NCBI GenBank assembly: GCA_009801085.1
Contig: VNWV01000001.1
Span: forward strand, 4,650,001 to 4,714,000
Length of the DNA stretch: 64,000 bases
Direction: 5' to 3'
Source: Lasiodiplodia sp. COLG20
Lineage: Eukaryota > Ascomycota > Dothideomycetes > Botryosphaeriales > Botryosphaeriaceae
The position numbers and the translations under genes are program-made. Below, piece after piece: positions 38,885 to 51,066 of this stretch. Position 1 is the stretch's first letter, and each line of letters begins with the position of its first letter. The notes below the pieces were generated by a model. That model did not search any database. It saw nothing but the letters and a program-made list of their open reading frames with translations, and was not told where the DNA came from.

Positions 38885-41800
38885 GTGCTCGATTTTTTAA
38901 CGTCTCACGATCTCATGGCGTCTACACTTCGATTCTCCTCAATTTTCTTTCCTTTGTCTTATCTCAATTTTCAAGAAGTCTTCTCTTTACGGTGCGGTTC
39001 TCTTTTATTGATGATACTCAGCGAGCATGAAAAGGGGCATGTTCGGCGACGGTCTAGGTTCAGCGGGTTATTTCGTTCTTCAAGATAATCCTATCCAAAC
39101 ACTTCCTTGAGACACGTACATTCGATTCGAAAAGCAAGAGAGAGCGCACGCGCGAGACAAGCCCCGCTGCATACATCTGCGGGCGCCGTAATATCTCACT
39201 ACCCCCGTAATATGCCCCTAATTGCGGCACATTGGTTTCACCAATGTTGAAACTTTCCGGGCGTCTGCAACAGGTATGTAAGCTTGCCGAGTCCCGAATA
39301 CGAGAAAACGTCTTACTGGAAGGACATTATTGGTTGACGGAGACGGTTTTTGTTGTAGATTCTATTTTCACCATTCACGTCCATTCGTTTCTGATACCTA
39401 CGGATACCACGATACCCGAACGATGATACCCTACGTTATTTCCACGGAATGCTCCACCACGATACGGAGCGGATAGAGCACTGGATTTACGGTTTGACGA
39501 TCCTTTCATTACATCCATTCTCACGATCATTTCATAATTGCTATTCAAGGGGCCTATCTGTACAAACACCCCCTCTACATTTCAAGACTACCTCGTGCTC
39601 GCGCACAACTTGATATTTGTATTTTTATTTTTGTTCTAATTCCGGCTCTCGTCTCTCTAAGAGCACATGGCGCTATGATCAGCCTTCTTAGATCATTTGC
39701 GGGTGTATTTTGCTCTCGTATGGGTAAGGCGGGGCAACCCTTGTTTTCTTTTTCCATTCCTTTCTTTTTTCCACGAGAGTGCTTAGCGGCTGGCCGCTAC
39801 GCTCGTGTATCACTTGTGCTTTGGTTTTGTATGCTTGGTGTGTGTGTACGTGTCTTGTAAGCATTGCGGGGGATGCTGGGGTTGTGAGAGTCGGGCCGCA
39901 AGCTGGGACATGCCCATGACTAGGAAGTGAAGGGATGTGAATGAGCTCATGGGCTCTATGACTGTTGTATTCCGCTGTAAAGTGTGCTTGTCTTGGTGTG
40001 GTGATTGCTGCTTCGAACTGTTTTCTGTTTTGGTACGCTTTTTTTTTTTTTTTTCTCGCGATCGAAGAGATCTGATACACGTGTTGTTTGAGGCGGTTTG
40101 AGCATGACGTGGATCAAGGACTGGTCCGAGAGACGGCAACACGAGAAGAGGGGGGTTGCGTGAGCGTGGAAGCACTAAGGTGGGCTGTTGTGTCGAGTCT
40201 CTTTCCTTGGCATTAATGCGTGGATCTTATTGCGACTGTTGTTGGTTGTCCTTTTTTCTCTTTTACATAAAAGTTCTCTACTCTTCTCTCTGTTTTGCTG
40301 ATCTTCCTTATCTACATTGTCGTGAGTCATCAGGCTGCATATCGTCTAGACTGCAGAGTTTGATGCTGTCTCATCTTGAGAGAGGCGAGACGGATGTCGA
40401 GACGAAGGGACCCCGGGTGTTGTCAGCTCACCCGACCTTCATCATGACGAGCATGATGGTGGTGACTCGTTGGCTTGCAGAAGTCAATCCGAGTTCTCCC
40501 GATTTGTTTGAATGAGAATGTCAAACTGGACGTGTGACTATAGTTGCGGAGAGCTGAGACACGGGAAGAGCATGTGGCTCTGACGTTGTGGGGAATCGGC
40601 CCGCGTCAGTGGGGCATACATCCCGTTCTCTACTTGACTCTGATGCATAGTAGACGGAGGATCATTGGCAGACTGTATCCTTCCTCGTTCTCCTTACTTT
40701 CAATTATTTTTTGTGCGACGTCCCGATATTGCAGAGATAGGTCGATTAAAGGAGCTTTGCATAGAGGTATGAAAGATTCTTGCTTGTTCTAAGTAGCTGT
40801 GAACCTATTGACGATGATGATGACGATGATGATTATGATGATGATCTTCGAAAGACTCACTCATAGTCATTTGGAAAGTAGACTGCTGAGACCGCTGTAT
40901 CATTTCTCTGCCTGAGCTACGAGGTGAAATGTCAGTCTATGATGGATACATAACGGTCAAACAAAATCCGCGTCACTTGGTGATGTCATCCAGCAGGTCG
41001 TGCACAGCTGTCTTCATGTTTTTCATTTGTGTCGATGACGTGGATGAGAAGGTCTATTGCAAAGATTTTCAACTTTGTTAATGCAGAGATGCGGTCGATG
41101 ATTATGGTTTGTGACACAGTGTGTTCATGACGGGGATGATGGTGCGGCGGAGTATGCTGATCGTGGCAGGCAACATTAACAGATGGTGGCTGTCAGCATT
41201 GATGTGAAGGCTTTCTGACTATATGGACTCCGCGGTCGTTACGGATATTCAAAGAACAAGTATCCAGGGTGAGCAAGTCTAGCTTGACCAACCCGGCTTT
41301 CGGAGACAAACAGTGCGATCTCATAGTGTTCATGTTCGCTAGAGAAGATCTTGGTGGTTCAGTCATTGAATGGTAGGGAGGATAAAGAGGGGGCTTGTAG
41401 CACGTGTCGGGAGGCTGGGATTGCGCGGGAAGGTCAGGTGGTGGGCTTGGGCAGGTGTACGGCCTTGTCGCATTCGCGCCATAGAATGTAGAGAATGAGC
41501 ACAAAGGCTGCATATCCTGATGAGGGACAGAAAGAGTAGCGCAAGATGAGTTTGAAGCTGGAACGAGGTGAAGTAGCTTGACTTTTTCCTTCTCTATGTT
41601 TGACAAGCCGTGTATTCCTTGAACTACGGAACGCACGCATATTTGCACTCACCGTCAATCGGATGATGCTATTGTGTGGGATGCTATAAGGCTACCGGTT
41701 GATGATGGCTGTACAAATACTCGCCGCTCACCACAGACGCGGTGAGGATAAACTGAGAGGACGCTGAGCAAGACAGCCAATCGCGTGAATCCCAAAACCA

Positions 41801-43521
41801 AGAGAGGCCAACATCGGAAACCGTAGGATACTTATGCCAAATGTATTTCCGTGGCCCAATATATCCTAAACTGGATACAAGAAGCTGATGCGACTAACGG
41901 TCGTGGAAAGGCGTGTCAGATGCTGCCCTCGAACGTTACCATGAGCCTCTAAGGCGGACTTTAAAAATACGTAATCCTACACACACTTCTCTCCCTTATA
42001 ATCAATTGAACACTCGATTTTGAAACACAATATACGAGGGCCGACTGTGGTTTCGCTTTCTTGGAGTTCCTGGTTGCATTTTCGAACGTGGTGCGATACT
42101 ACTCGCTATATTAGTCCGAACCATATTGTAAAACAAGGCCACACCAATCTATTATAATCATGGATTCCATCAAGCGAAACTTTTGCTGATTATCAATTTA
42201 AATTGAAAATAAAGGGAGTACTTTGGTCAAAAGCTTCTGCTTAGAGCTGCTTAAGTTCGCGGGCGGCAGGCCAAGTGGGATATTTCCTTCGGTGGTGAAG
42301 TATCGCGCCCAGTACCGACCCAATTTTTCGCTGGAGAAGGTGCTACCTTCGTAGCTGTGAAGCCCAATAGAAGCCACCACCAAAACCCTTCGATCTTGAC
42401 CACCCAAGCATCTCCCCGGGAACTCGCATGTGAACGGACCCGTCCTGCAACATGATTGAGTGGCAGCGCTAGGAATTACCACGATCACCATATATAAAGC
42501 TTAACTGCCTCTCAATTTTCTGCTCACTGATGCTGACCTTACACCTTCTTCAACGAAACACGCCAAGAAATGTCACCCACTCCGGTTTCTGCACGCATAT
42601 TCCCTGGCTGATATACTTCGTGTAGTTCTGGACGGTTCTAATTATCATCTTCATTAGGTGTCTCGTTTGGTTCTTCAATTAAATGGCAAGTCATAATTCT
42701 GCAAATCTAAAACGAAGTATCATAATAAGGAAATAGTGATATGCCGATCAGCAAATGATGCATTGTTACTAGCACAAGGGTCAGTGGTGAAGAGATCGAC
42801 ACAATACTCGACAAAAGCTCAGCGCTTAAGGGGACAGATCCGGCGGAGGGCTGCTGCGACGTAGAGAAGCGAGTACTGGCATGTACGTCTTTACTTTAGA
42901 ACTCTCCATCTTAGCTACACTAGGCGTTACTAAGCACTATGGAGGAGGTGAGTGTGCTATGAATGAGTGATAGGGCTTTATGATTATCGTGATCATGTTT
43001 GCCTAGGCCCTTCCGCTCGATCTACTGTTTTGAAGGCTCAGTCCTTCTCAAAATAAAAATGGAGAGGGAACTTGCCAGATGTTGTTAAGGACATGATACG
43101 GCTGTACAGATACCTCAGACCTTCGGGCAACAGCATACCTGAGAGGCTGGATTTACACAGCATTGCATCCGAGACGCAGCTCATAGTGCAAAGAAATTGT
43201 TATACAAATTGGCCAAGAGCCTACAGGAATTCCTAATACACACACGCGCCATATGAAAACAAATTGAGGAAAGGAACCTCTTTACTCCTCCTGCACCAAC
43301 CATTCTACAAACCCAGTGATCATGTCCGGGTGTGCATGGAAGACGCCTGGAAAAACGAAACGCCTAGTCTATGCCAGTAGGAAATGAGAAATTTCAATGC
43401 TTGTTCCTCCTCTTCTCAGCTTGGGTGTCAGATACAGCAATTTTTCTTTGAATACACAAGATGAAATACAGGAACAACGGCGCTCATATCAGAGAACCAA
43501 GCTCAATCAATAATACGACTT
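38885..43521. other. Long AT-rich intergenic region
   Basis: More than 4.6 kb with no recognised gene. It contains a T16 tract at 40039-40054 and an imperfect GAT microsatellite at 40812-40845. A minus-strand open frame at 42198-42491 (97 codons, preceded by a TATATA run) has no recognisable domain. Around 42790-42910 a short open stretch with coding-like composition has no supported start or splice partners. Confidence 0.45.
40812..40845. repeat. Imperfect GAT trinucleotide microsatellite
   Basis: About eleven GAT-type units with two interruptions (GAC and TAT) in a non-coding AT-rich region. Confidence 0.85.
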
Positions 43522-45804
43522 TCATTGAGGTTTCAGGGCGGTTCTGATGGCACCTGCCAGCCTCTGGTAGTCTTTCAGCAGCTCTTCTATGTCTCCAATC
43601 TTCAAATCTTTAGCCTCTTTGGCGTCGATGAATCGCTTAACTGGAGGCGCAGTCTTGCTCAGCTCGTCAAGTCTGTTCAAGGCAGCGGCCGCCTTCGGAT
43701 TCGCTTCAGGTCCGGGCGAAGGCGACGATGTTGGCGCCGGCTTGCTTGGCTCCGGTTTGGCCTTCTCTGCTGGAAGGGTCGGCGTCGTAGGAGCAGAAGG
43801 CGAGGTGTTCGCCCTGCCGAATTTCGGGAGCATATTCATGCCGCCAAACCCGCGTAGCGGGTTGAGGGAGCTCCCTAGATTCCGCATCGACTCTACGGCG
43901 GAAACACCAGCACTGGTTGGCGTTGAAGCTTGTGGCGGAGGGCTCGTCAGAGGGTCAGTACCCTTGTCTGCAGGGGTAAACGCCACGCGTCTGCTGCTTG
44001 CGCCACTCTTGGCGCTGTCAACGCTACGCTCTCGGAGAGGGCGACGACCGCCGAATAGATCAGTGACTTTGCTGTCACGGGTTGACTCTGTTGCCTCTTC
44101 ATTGATAGAGCTGCTCCCGCTGGCGTTGTCGTCTATCGGTGGTGGAGTGCTAACGAGCTTGCGGACGTCTTCAAGGGTCTTTGGCTGGACGACCTCACTC
44201 TTGCCCCCGGCTTGCTGCTCTTTCAAGCGGCCGAACAAGAACTTGAGGCTGTTGTCAAGAGTCTGATTGATCGACTCAAACGCCTGATCTGCGCTGTCTA
44301 ATACGGCCTGCCGTGCTGCGTCGCTGGCTGCTTCGATTCTGTTCGTTTGTTGCTGGATCAAATTGCTCAAACGTCGCTGAGACTTGTCCAGTGGTGATGG
44401 AAGATCGTTATTTTCACCATCTGGGGCAAGACTCGACTTGGCAGGGGTAATACCAAGATCCATAGGTGCAGCACCGCTGGGTGTAATCGGTCTGGAAGAC
44501 TTATCGGGACCTCCCGGCAGCTCATCCGCGCGAAGGGTTGAAAGGTCCACGTTTTCAAGGAAGGAAATGGAGGCCTCCAAATTCACCAAGCAGTACGCAG
44601 ATTCTCCATCAAGCTTGCTCGCAGTTCTGAATCTTTGAATGAAGTGCAAGTTGCTGATGACACAAATGCTGTCTGGAGGACTGGTGATGAGGGCGTAAAT
44701 GAGGGTCGGCAGGATCTCGTCGGCTGAGGAGGAGCTTGGGAAGATGTGTGACAAGGCCTCGACGATGTGCTTGTGAGCGGCGGTCAGGTGCTGCAGCTTT
44801 CCAAGTGGATATTTCTCGTCGTTCATTCTTTGGATGCTCTCGCGCGCTTCGGCGAGCATCTCGGGTATTTCTTCTTTCTTTTCCTCCATCGATTTTCGCA
44901 TATCAGGCGTAATTTCTTCACCATGCCCAAGGAGTTCTTTCAGGCCGATGCCAACAAGCGAGAGGGCGGCTGTGCGGGAGCGGAGTTTCTCATCCCGTTC
45001 ACCGTCATCCGTACTGCGGTGGCGCCATATCCGGGAGTAGATCTGGTCCTTATTAAACTTTGGTTCGGCGGAATACGCGGGGTGACACGCGGAAGGAATT
45101 GCATAGGAATAGGGGAAATCACCTTCTCACACACAGCCCTCTCCACAGCCTCCTCAAGAGCCGTTCGTTTGAGCTCTAGCAGTCTTCGTGCCTTCTTGCG
45201 ATCCGAAATTTCCGAGACGGTGAGCATCTGTTGCTCTTGCCCTGAGTCGGACGTTTTTCGAGCATTGCGCGAGCCTGTAGATGTACGAGAAGCCAGTGAC
45301 GTGGTAGAGCCTTGGCGGGACAGTCTTGTAGAGAGAGCAGCGATGTGTGTGTCTATTTGGGAGGCAGCGCGGACGTAGAACTCTTGAAACAGGTCGGACA
45401 GCGAGTCGATGCCAATGGGGCTGGGATGCACGCGAGCAGAGAGCGAATCTATGAATCTTGGGTCGGTCAGCATAAGCAAGCGCAGGATATATTGCTCGCA
45501 CAAACCTTTCGGCCAGGCTCCTGATCTCGATGGGCAAGTCCTCGAACGACTCGGGGAGGGCGATGTCGCCATCACCGTCGTCGTCGCGAGCATCGCCGTC
45601 TTCGGAGCGAGTGGTAAAGACATCTCCCGTCTCGCTCTGGTCGCTGTCCTGGTGGGCGAAAGCAGTAGGATGCAGAATCTCGGGAATGGAAGCTCCCACA
45701 GTGCTTGCGCGGCTCCGATGGCGGGGGCCCTGCGGGGCGGAGTCGAAGCGACTGAAGCTCTTCGAGGCGTGGATTACTCGGGGGCGTTCTTCGTCCTGGG
45801 ACAT
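43522..45804 (-). CDS. VPS9-domain Rab5-type guanine nucleotide exchange factor
   Basis: Three exons: 45804-45506, 45456-45123 and 45048-43522, with introns of 49 and 74 nt; 719 residues. The first junction gives ER-FIDSLSARVHP. The second gives AVCEK-DQIYSRIWRHRS. The N-terminal 100 residues are low-complexity and acidic. Residues about 212-372 form a VPS9 domain: DEKLRSRTAALSLVGIGLKE, LTAAHKHIVEALSHIF, SADEILPTLIYALI and YCLVNLEASISFLEN (the last being the catalytic-face helix that usually reads LVNLEAAI-FI). The Ser/Pro-rich linker is followed by a C-terminal helical motif, LKIGDIEELLKDYQRL. VPS9 proteins activate Vps21/Rab5 GTPases on endosomes. No CUE domain is visible at the C-terminus, so this is not the standard fungal Vps9; a Muk1-like second GEF is the closest guess. 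It diverges from ATG15 over 379 bp. Confidence 0.92.
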
Positions 45805-46183
45805 TGTTTCGTTGTTGCAGTCAGGGAGTTGGGTGGTACGGACGCATGTCGCGGAGGTGTAATTGCGGGTTGCTATTGATAGACAACAGAAGAAGCTCTG
45901 GCACACGCACGAGACACTTCGGAGCTCCAGGCTGTCCCTGCGATAAGCTGATAAGGGGCCGAGGGTCTCGGCGCCGGGGCAGCTGGTCTTATGACGCGGT
46001 TGGCGCACGAACACCACACCCCAGCATCCGCCCAACGCTCCAACTCTCCATCTCCCACGACGCCTCCTGGCACGAATCTCCTTGCCAGAACATATCTGCT
46101 CCCTGAGCTCCTGCTCCTGTCTCCTCTACAGCTCGTGCTTGCTCTGTCATGCCTGCCGGCTTTCTCTAGTAGCCGTCGCCACC
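45805..46183. promoter_or_regulatory. Shared divergent promoter of the VPS9 gene and ATG15
   Basis: 379 bp between two start codons on opposite strands. The ATG15 side is pyrimidine-rich and ends in GCCACCATG, a strong initiation context. No specific regulatory motif was recognised. Confidence 0.5.
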
Positions 46184-48327
46184 ATGACTAGCAAGCATCA
46201 CTTCGGCAGCTCTGCCGGCCGCGCCTTCATCACCACGCTGCTATCCCTCGCAGCCCTCAACCCCGCCCGAGCCGATTTCGCTCCCCAGCACGGCGATGAA
46301 TCTGGCATCCTCCCTGTGCTCCCTCCCGGCACTCCCAACGAAGATTCATCCAGGCAGCAGCTGGCAAGGGATATGGACTTCGTGAGTAAGCTCGGCCCGA
46401 AAGCCGATCGCTGGAGATGCTGATACCGTCCTCGTCACAGACGCTGAAGCACATCTTCCACCACGGAACCCACAAGTACCCGGGCCTGCACCGCCGTCTA
46501 GATATCCACCCTGATGCTCCTTTATGGGTCGCCTCCGAGGACGATCCTACTCGGCGGGAGCCCGCCCCGCGCCTCCGCGCTCGCTCGCAGGCCCTCAACA
46601 TCGAGCGCCTTGCAGACCGGAGCCCCGAAACTATTAATCACATCCTCGAAACGAAGCGCCTGACCGGGCGGGAGGTCGTCCTCCCCGCCGACGCCTGGAC
46701 TGTCGACGAGATCGCCGGTCCTAATGTGACGGACAAAGAGAGTGTTCTTACCTTCGCGAGAATGGCGGCAAATGCCTACGTGACCGATCCCACCAAGCCC
46801 GATTGGTCGGATGTAAGCGGAGGCTTCAACTACACAGAGGACTTTGGTTGGGAGGCGGACGGTCTTCGCGGCCACATCTTCGCCGACACCACAAACTCCA
46901 CTGTCGTCATCGGCCTCAAGGGTACTTCACCAGCCGTCTTCGATGGCTCCGAAACGACTACTAACGATAAGGTGAACGACAACCTCTTCTTTGGATGCTG
47001 CTGTGGCCAAGGCGGCTCCTACATGTGGCTACAGGTCTGTGACTGCATGACGTCTACCTATAGCTGCAACTCGACTTGTTTGGTGGAGAACATCAAGGAG
47101 AAGGGGAAGAACCGCTACTACTATGCCGTTCAGGATCTCTACCACAACGTCACTTCTCTGTATCCCGATGCTGACATCTGGATTGCCGGACACTCTCTCG
47201 GAGGAGCCACGGGCAGTCTTCTTGGCCTGACCTACGGCCTTCCCGTCATTACCTACGAAGCCCCTGGTGAGGCTATGGCAGCATCGCGACTCGGACTGCC
47301 TACCCCGCCAGACTACCACCTTGGCAGACATCAAGACAGGACAGGCTCTGGCGTCTACCATTTTGGCCATACGGCAGATCCCATGTACATGGGTCTGTGC
47401 AACACGGCGACCTCCGTGTGCACCATTGCTGGTTATGCTATGCAGAGCGTCTGTCACTCTGGATCAGTGTGCACTTATGATACCGTCGGAGACCTCGGCT
47501 GGCGCGTAGGTGCCGGAACGCACCGGATCCAGGAGGTCATTCATGACGTTATTGAAAAATACGACGAAGTTCCTCCGTGCACCCCAGACATCAGTTGCAC
47601 AGACTGTTTCAACTGGAAGTTTTACGAGAGTAATGGCTCCGACACGACGACGAGCTCCAGGAGTAGCACGGCGACGACAACTCCCTCGAGGACCGAAACC
47701 TGCAAGACACCAGGCTGGTGGGGATGTCTTGACGAGAGTACTACGTCTGGTCCTATGACCACTTCGACTAGCATCATTACGTCGACGACTTGTGATACTC
47801 CCGGATGGTTCGGTTGCAACGACAAGACCACCCATACGGTTATCACAACATCGACAAGCATTTTCCCCGTCCCTACTACGACCACGACTACTACCTCGAC
47901 CACTTCGACTTCAGAGACCACCTCAACCACCACATGCGAGACTCCCGGTTGGTTTGGCTGCAACGACCCCACAACTACAACGACGTCCACAACGACTTCA
48001 ACGTCGACTTCCACGACGTCGTCTAGCTCCTCGTCGACATCCAGCTGCGCGACACCTGGCTGGTTTGGCTGCAACGACCCATCCACAACGACCACGACCA
48101 CGTCGGCAACCTCTGCCACCCCCAAGCCATCCTTGACTTCCGTACCCTCGAGTACTGCAGCTTCCACCACTTCGGGCTGTACCTCGAAGAACTGGTTCGG
48201 ACTTATCTGCGTGGATCCTTCGCCAACCGACACACCGGCTCCCGCTCCGACGTCGCACCACCAGAAGTGCGCCCACAGGAACTGGCTCGGACGCTGCAAG
48301 GAGTGGGAAGATGAAGATGAACTGTGA
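46184..48327 (+). CDS. ATG15: Autophagic-body lipase Atg15 with a repeated C-terminal tail
   Basis: Two exons, 46184-46381 and 46441-48327, with a 59-nt intron; 694 residues. Near the N-terminus a hydrophobic segment (about 11-28) forms the signal anchor that carries Atg15 through the secretory and MVB route to the vacuole. Conserved Atg15 blocks include [19 protein letters not shown], then the class 3 lipase nucleophile motif G316-H-S318-L-G, followed by [20 protein letters not shown] and the Cys-rich [11 protein letters not shown] region. The enzyme breaks down membranes of autophagic bodies inside the vacuole. The C-terminal 210 residues are a Ser/Thr-rich linker region carrying four near-identical CxTPGWxGC-D motifs (from residues 487, 517, 565 and 602) plus two degenerate ones (646, 676). 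Start ATG is in GCCACCATGA. An in-frame upstream ATG at 46082 would put extra sequence ahead of the signal anchor and is less likely. Confidence 0.95.
47701..48300 (+). repeat. Intragenic repeats encoding the Atg15 Cys-Pro-Gly-Trp tail
   Basis: Motif starts at 47701, 47791, 47935 and 48046 (good copies) and 48178 and 48268 (degenerate), separated by ACN/TCN-rich Ser/Thr linkers of unequal length. The unequal linkers look like minisatellite expansion inside the gene. Confidence 0.85.
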
Positions 48328-49758
48328 TGGCAGGAATCAAGCGCAACCGATAACGGAGCATGAACTGCATTCGCTTGGAAATTCAGCAGCACTGCGGATG
48401 GCGTTCAGTTATGGAAGGCGTTTTTGAGATTTATTATTATGATACCGCAATGGATGGTGGGCGTAGATTGAATCTGACGTACATATGTCTTCATATGATC
48501 TTTGATTGAGATCAAGTTTATACAAACGCATAGATGTTATATTGGTGTGCATCAATACATGATTGGTTCTAGTATGACCAAGATTCTGTAGCGTAATGCT
48601 GAAGATTGATGCGGGTGTATGCAGCCTTGTGAAGGTGGCGCAAGCAGGGGATGATGCGCCCTGAAGTCCTGCTCCGTCAAAGGGGTTCTTTGCGTCGAAA
48701 TCTGGACGCTATTGGATCAACTGCAAGGTTCTCAAATGACTGGTACCACGACAGCTGGGTGGATCGCCTTTGCATGGTCGTTAGTGCATTTGCGTTAAAC
48801 GCCTCATTGCTTGGTGCACGGGATCTTAAAGACAACACCATGCCTCTGCTGATATGCCAAGGAAGTTGTAAGATAAAGACGTAATTACGCAGCACGCAGT
48901 GACTGCTCGAAAGAACAGTTTGACTGCGTTGACGAGGTCTTGGCGACGTCTCCACACAACCCATGGATAGGCAGCTACCAAACCGGTTGCAGTTTGTGTG
49001 GAACATGAGTCCCGGCGGATTGACGAGGCAGCCAACAAGGTAGCGTGCCGTGGCTCCGACTCGTACTGTTGGGGAGTGAGTAATGATTTTGTTCGAGAGG
49101 TGCGAGCGGTGAGGCGAAAGCCGGTATGACAGGCTGTAGATGGCATCTGATAAGATCTATGACGTGCTCCACATGCTGTTTATGTGAGAGCTTGCGCTGC
49201 GGGGCCACGGCGATTCTTGAGCCCTTATGTTCGGGGTCGCTAGCAGTCCGCAAAAGCCCGAGGCCGAGAGCGGGCGCACGTGTTGCGCTTCTGGAAGGGT
49301 ACGCGGCCAATTGCAGTGCCGGATGCAGTTCGCTTCGCCCATCTCCCAGATCACGTCAACTGAATAGTGCATCGCTGATGCCTATCGAGACCTAGTATCA
49401 GCGCCGGGGGCGTGGAACTCCTCCACCGCCCATGCTCCAGCCATGTCGTTCCGCGAGTCCCTTCCTGTCTTTGCGAAGCCTCCGTTGCAAGAGCGCGCGG
49501 CTGTCCCCGGTCCAAATTTCCGCCCGACGGCATAGTAATACCTAAACCGATCACAATGTGGGAGATACGACGCCTGTCCTTTCTTCCCAGCACACCATCC
49601 CGAGCGGATATCCACCGCGCTCCGCTCCGCTTAAAAATCAATACACTCAGCCGCAAATAAACCTGCAAAGTTTCCGCGTACTTCATCTGTCCGCCGCGCC
49701 CACTTCCCCGACGTCCACATCCCGCCCCTCACCACCGCGATCACACCATCTGCCCTCA
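48328..49758. other. Intergenic region between ATG15 and the aldo-keto reductase gene
   Basis: 1.4 kb without a recognised gene; the left part is the ATG15 3' flank and the right part, C-rich, the promoter and 5' UTR of the reductase. Confidence 0.5.
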
Positions 49759-51066
49759 ATGGCGCCCAAGACGCCCCTCTCGTCCGTCCTGCCGCCGCTA
49801 CTGTTCGGAACCGCCACCTTCAACCACCAGTACAATAAAGACCCCTACGCCCTCGACACCACCGGCCTGGTGCGCTCCGCCCTCGAGAAGGGAATCCGCG
49901 CCTTCGACACCTCGCCCTACTACGGTCCCTCCGAGTCGCTGCTCGGCGCCGCCCTCTCCACGCGCTTTGTGCGCGCCAACTTCCCCCGCGAAGAATACTT
50001 CCTCCTCACAAAGGTCGGGCGCGTCGCGTCCGACGAGTTCGACTACAGCCCAGAATGGGTGCGGACGTCGGTAGCCCGCAGTCTGCAGCGGCTGCAGACG
50101 CCGTACCTGGATGTTGTATACTGCCATGACGTGGAGTTCGTCTCCGACGACGAGGTCATGGCGGCGGTGGCGGAGCTGCGGCGCATCCGCGACGAGGAGG
50201 GCAGCATCAAGTACGTCGGCATCTCGGGCTACCCGGTCGAGACGCTGTGCCGGCTGGCGGAGCGGGTGCTGCAGGAGACGGGCGAGCCGCTCGACGTGGT
50301 CATGAGCTACGCCAACTTCACGCTGCAGAACACGACGCTGGCGACGCAGGGCGTGCGGCGGCTGCTTGCGGCCGGCGTCGACGTCGTGCCCAACGCCAGT
50401 CCGCTCGGCATGGGCCTGCTGCGCCGCGAGGGCGTGCCCGTCGGCAGCATGGGCGACTTCCACCCGGCCTGCACCGAGCTGCGCCAGGCGGTCCGCGATG
50501 CGTCCGACCTGTGCGACATGCACGGCGAGCGCCTCGAGGTCATTGCCATCCGCTTCGCGCTCGAGACGTGGCTGCACGCCGGCGCTGCCGTGGGCTCGCG
50601 CGGCGACCCAGCCTCGGGCGTGCCGTGGAAGCGCGAGAGCATCGAGGAAGTCGGCGGTCAGAAGCTCGGCGTGAGCGTCATGGGCGTCAGTCAACCTGCG
50701 GAGCTGGAGAAGACGATGATGGTGTGGCGCAGCATTCTCGACGGGCTCGAGGATGGACAGAGCGTCGCGGACCGTGCAGGGCGGTGGAAGAGGGCTCACG
50801 AGTGGAGCCTGAACCGCAAGCGCGCTGTGCAGATTCTGGCCGAGGGGGTGCAGGAGTGCCTGGGCGACTGGGTCGACTACGCGTGGGACAGTCCGGATAA
50901 GGGCTTCGTCAACCAAAGGACCAAGAGGAAGCAGGCGGAGGAGGGTGATGGAAAGCAGAAGACGCTCAAGGGCAAGGAGGCTGAGGCTGAGGCACCTTGG
51001 CTCACCCCTGCCGCCAGTCCCGAGCCTGAAGCACGGGCGGGCGCCAAGGAGCTGCCGTTGAGGTGA
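49759..51066 (+). CDS. ARA2-like aldo-keto reductase (D-arabinose / L-galactose dehydrogenase type)
   Basis: Single-exon gene, 435 residues. The aldo-keto reductase tetrad is visible: D50 and Y55 in FDTSPYYG, K85 in LLTKVGRV, and H123 in DVVYCHDVE. Other AKR marks are the LLFGTATFN start, DEEGSIKYVGISGYP, and the SPLGMGLL segment. The order and spacing match the NAD-dependent D-arabinose 1-dehydrogenase Ara2 of yeast and plant L-galactose dehydrogenase, which feed D-erythroascorbate or ascorbate synthesis. The last 60 residues are a Lys/Glu-rich and Ala/Pro-rich tail not needed for catalysis. Codon use is strongly GC3-biased, more than in the neighbours. I chose the ATG at 49759 because it directly precedes the family start; the frame stays open 67 codons upstream without family similarity. 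Confidence 0.92.
   Translation: MAPKTPLSSVLPPLLFGTATFNHQYNKDPYALDTTGLVRSALEKGIRAFDTSPYYGPSESLLGAALSTRFVRANFPREEYFLLTKVGRVASDEFDYSPEWVRTSVARSLQRLQTPYLDVVYCHDVEFVSDDEVMAAVAELRRIRDEEGSIKYVGISGYPVETLCRLAERVLQETGEPLDVVMSYANFTLQNTTLATQGVRRLLAAGVDVVPNASPLGMGLLRREGVPVGSMGDFHPACTELRQAVRDASDLCDMHGERLEVIAIRFALETWLHAGAAVGSRGDPASGVPWKRESIEEVGGQKLGVSVMGVSQPAELEKTMMVWRSILDGLEDGQSVADRAGRWKRAHEWSLNRKRAVQILAEGVQECLGDWVDYAWDSPDKGFVNQRTKRKQAEEGDGKQKTLKGKEAEAEAPWLTPAASPEPEARAGAKELPLR

Noticed and set aside
42198..42491. 97-codon minus-strand frame with four cysteines, considered as a small secreted protein
   Set aside because: No clear signal peptide cleavage region, no cysteine pattern of a known effector family.
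42788..42911. Short coding-like plus-strand stretch (EEIDTILDKSSALKGTDPAE)
   Set aside because: No start codon in frame, no credible donor or acceptor and no recognisable family.
47622..48392. 256-codon antisense frame to ATG15
   Set aside because: Val/Asp-rich shadow of the Ser/Thr repeat codons on the other strand.
49798..50916. 372-codon antisense frame to the aldo-keto reductase
   Set aside because: Produced by strong GC3 bias of the real gene; no domain.
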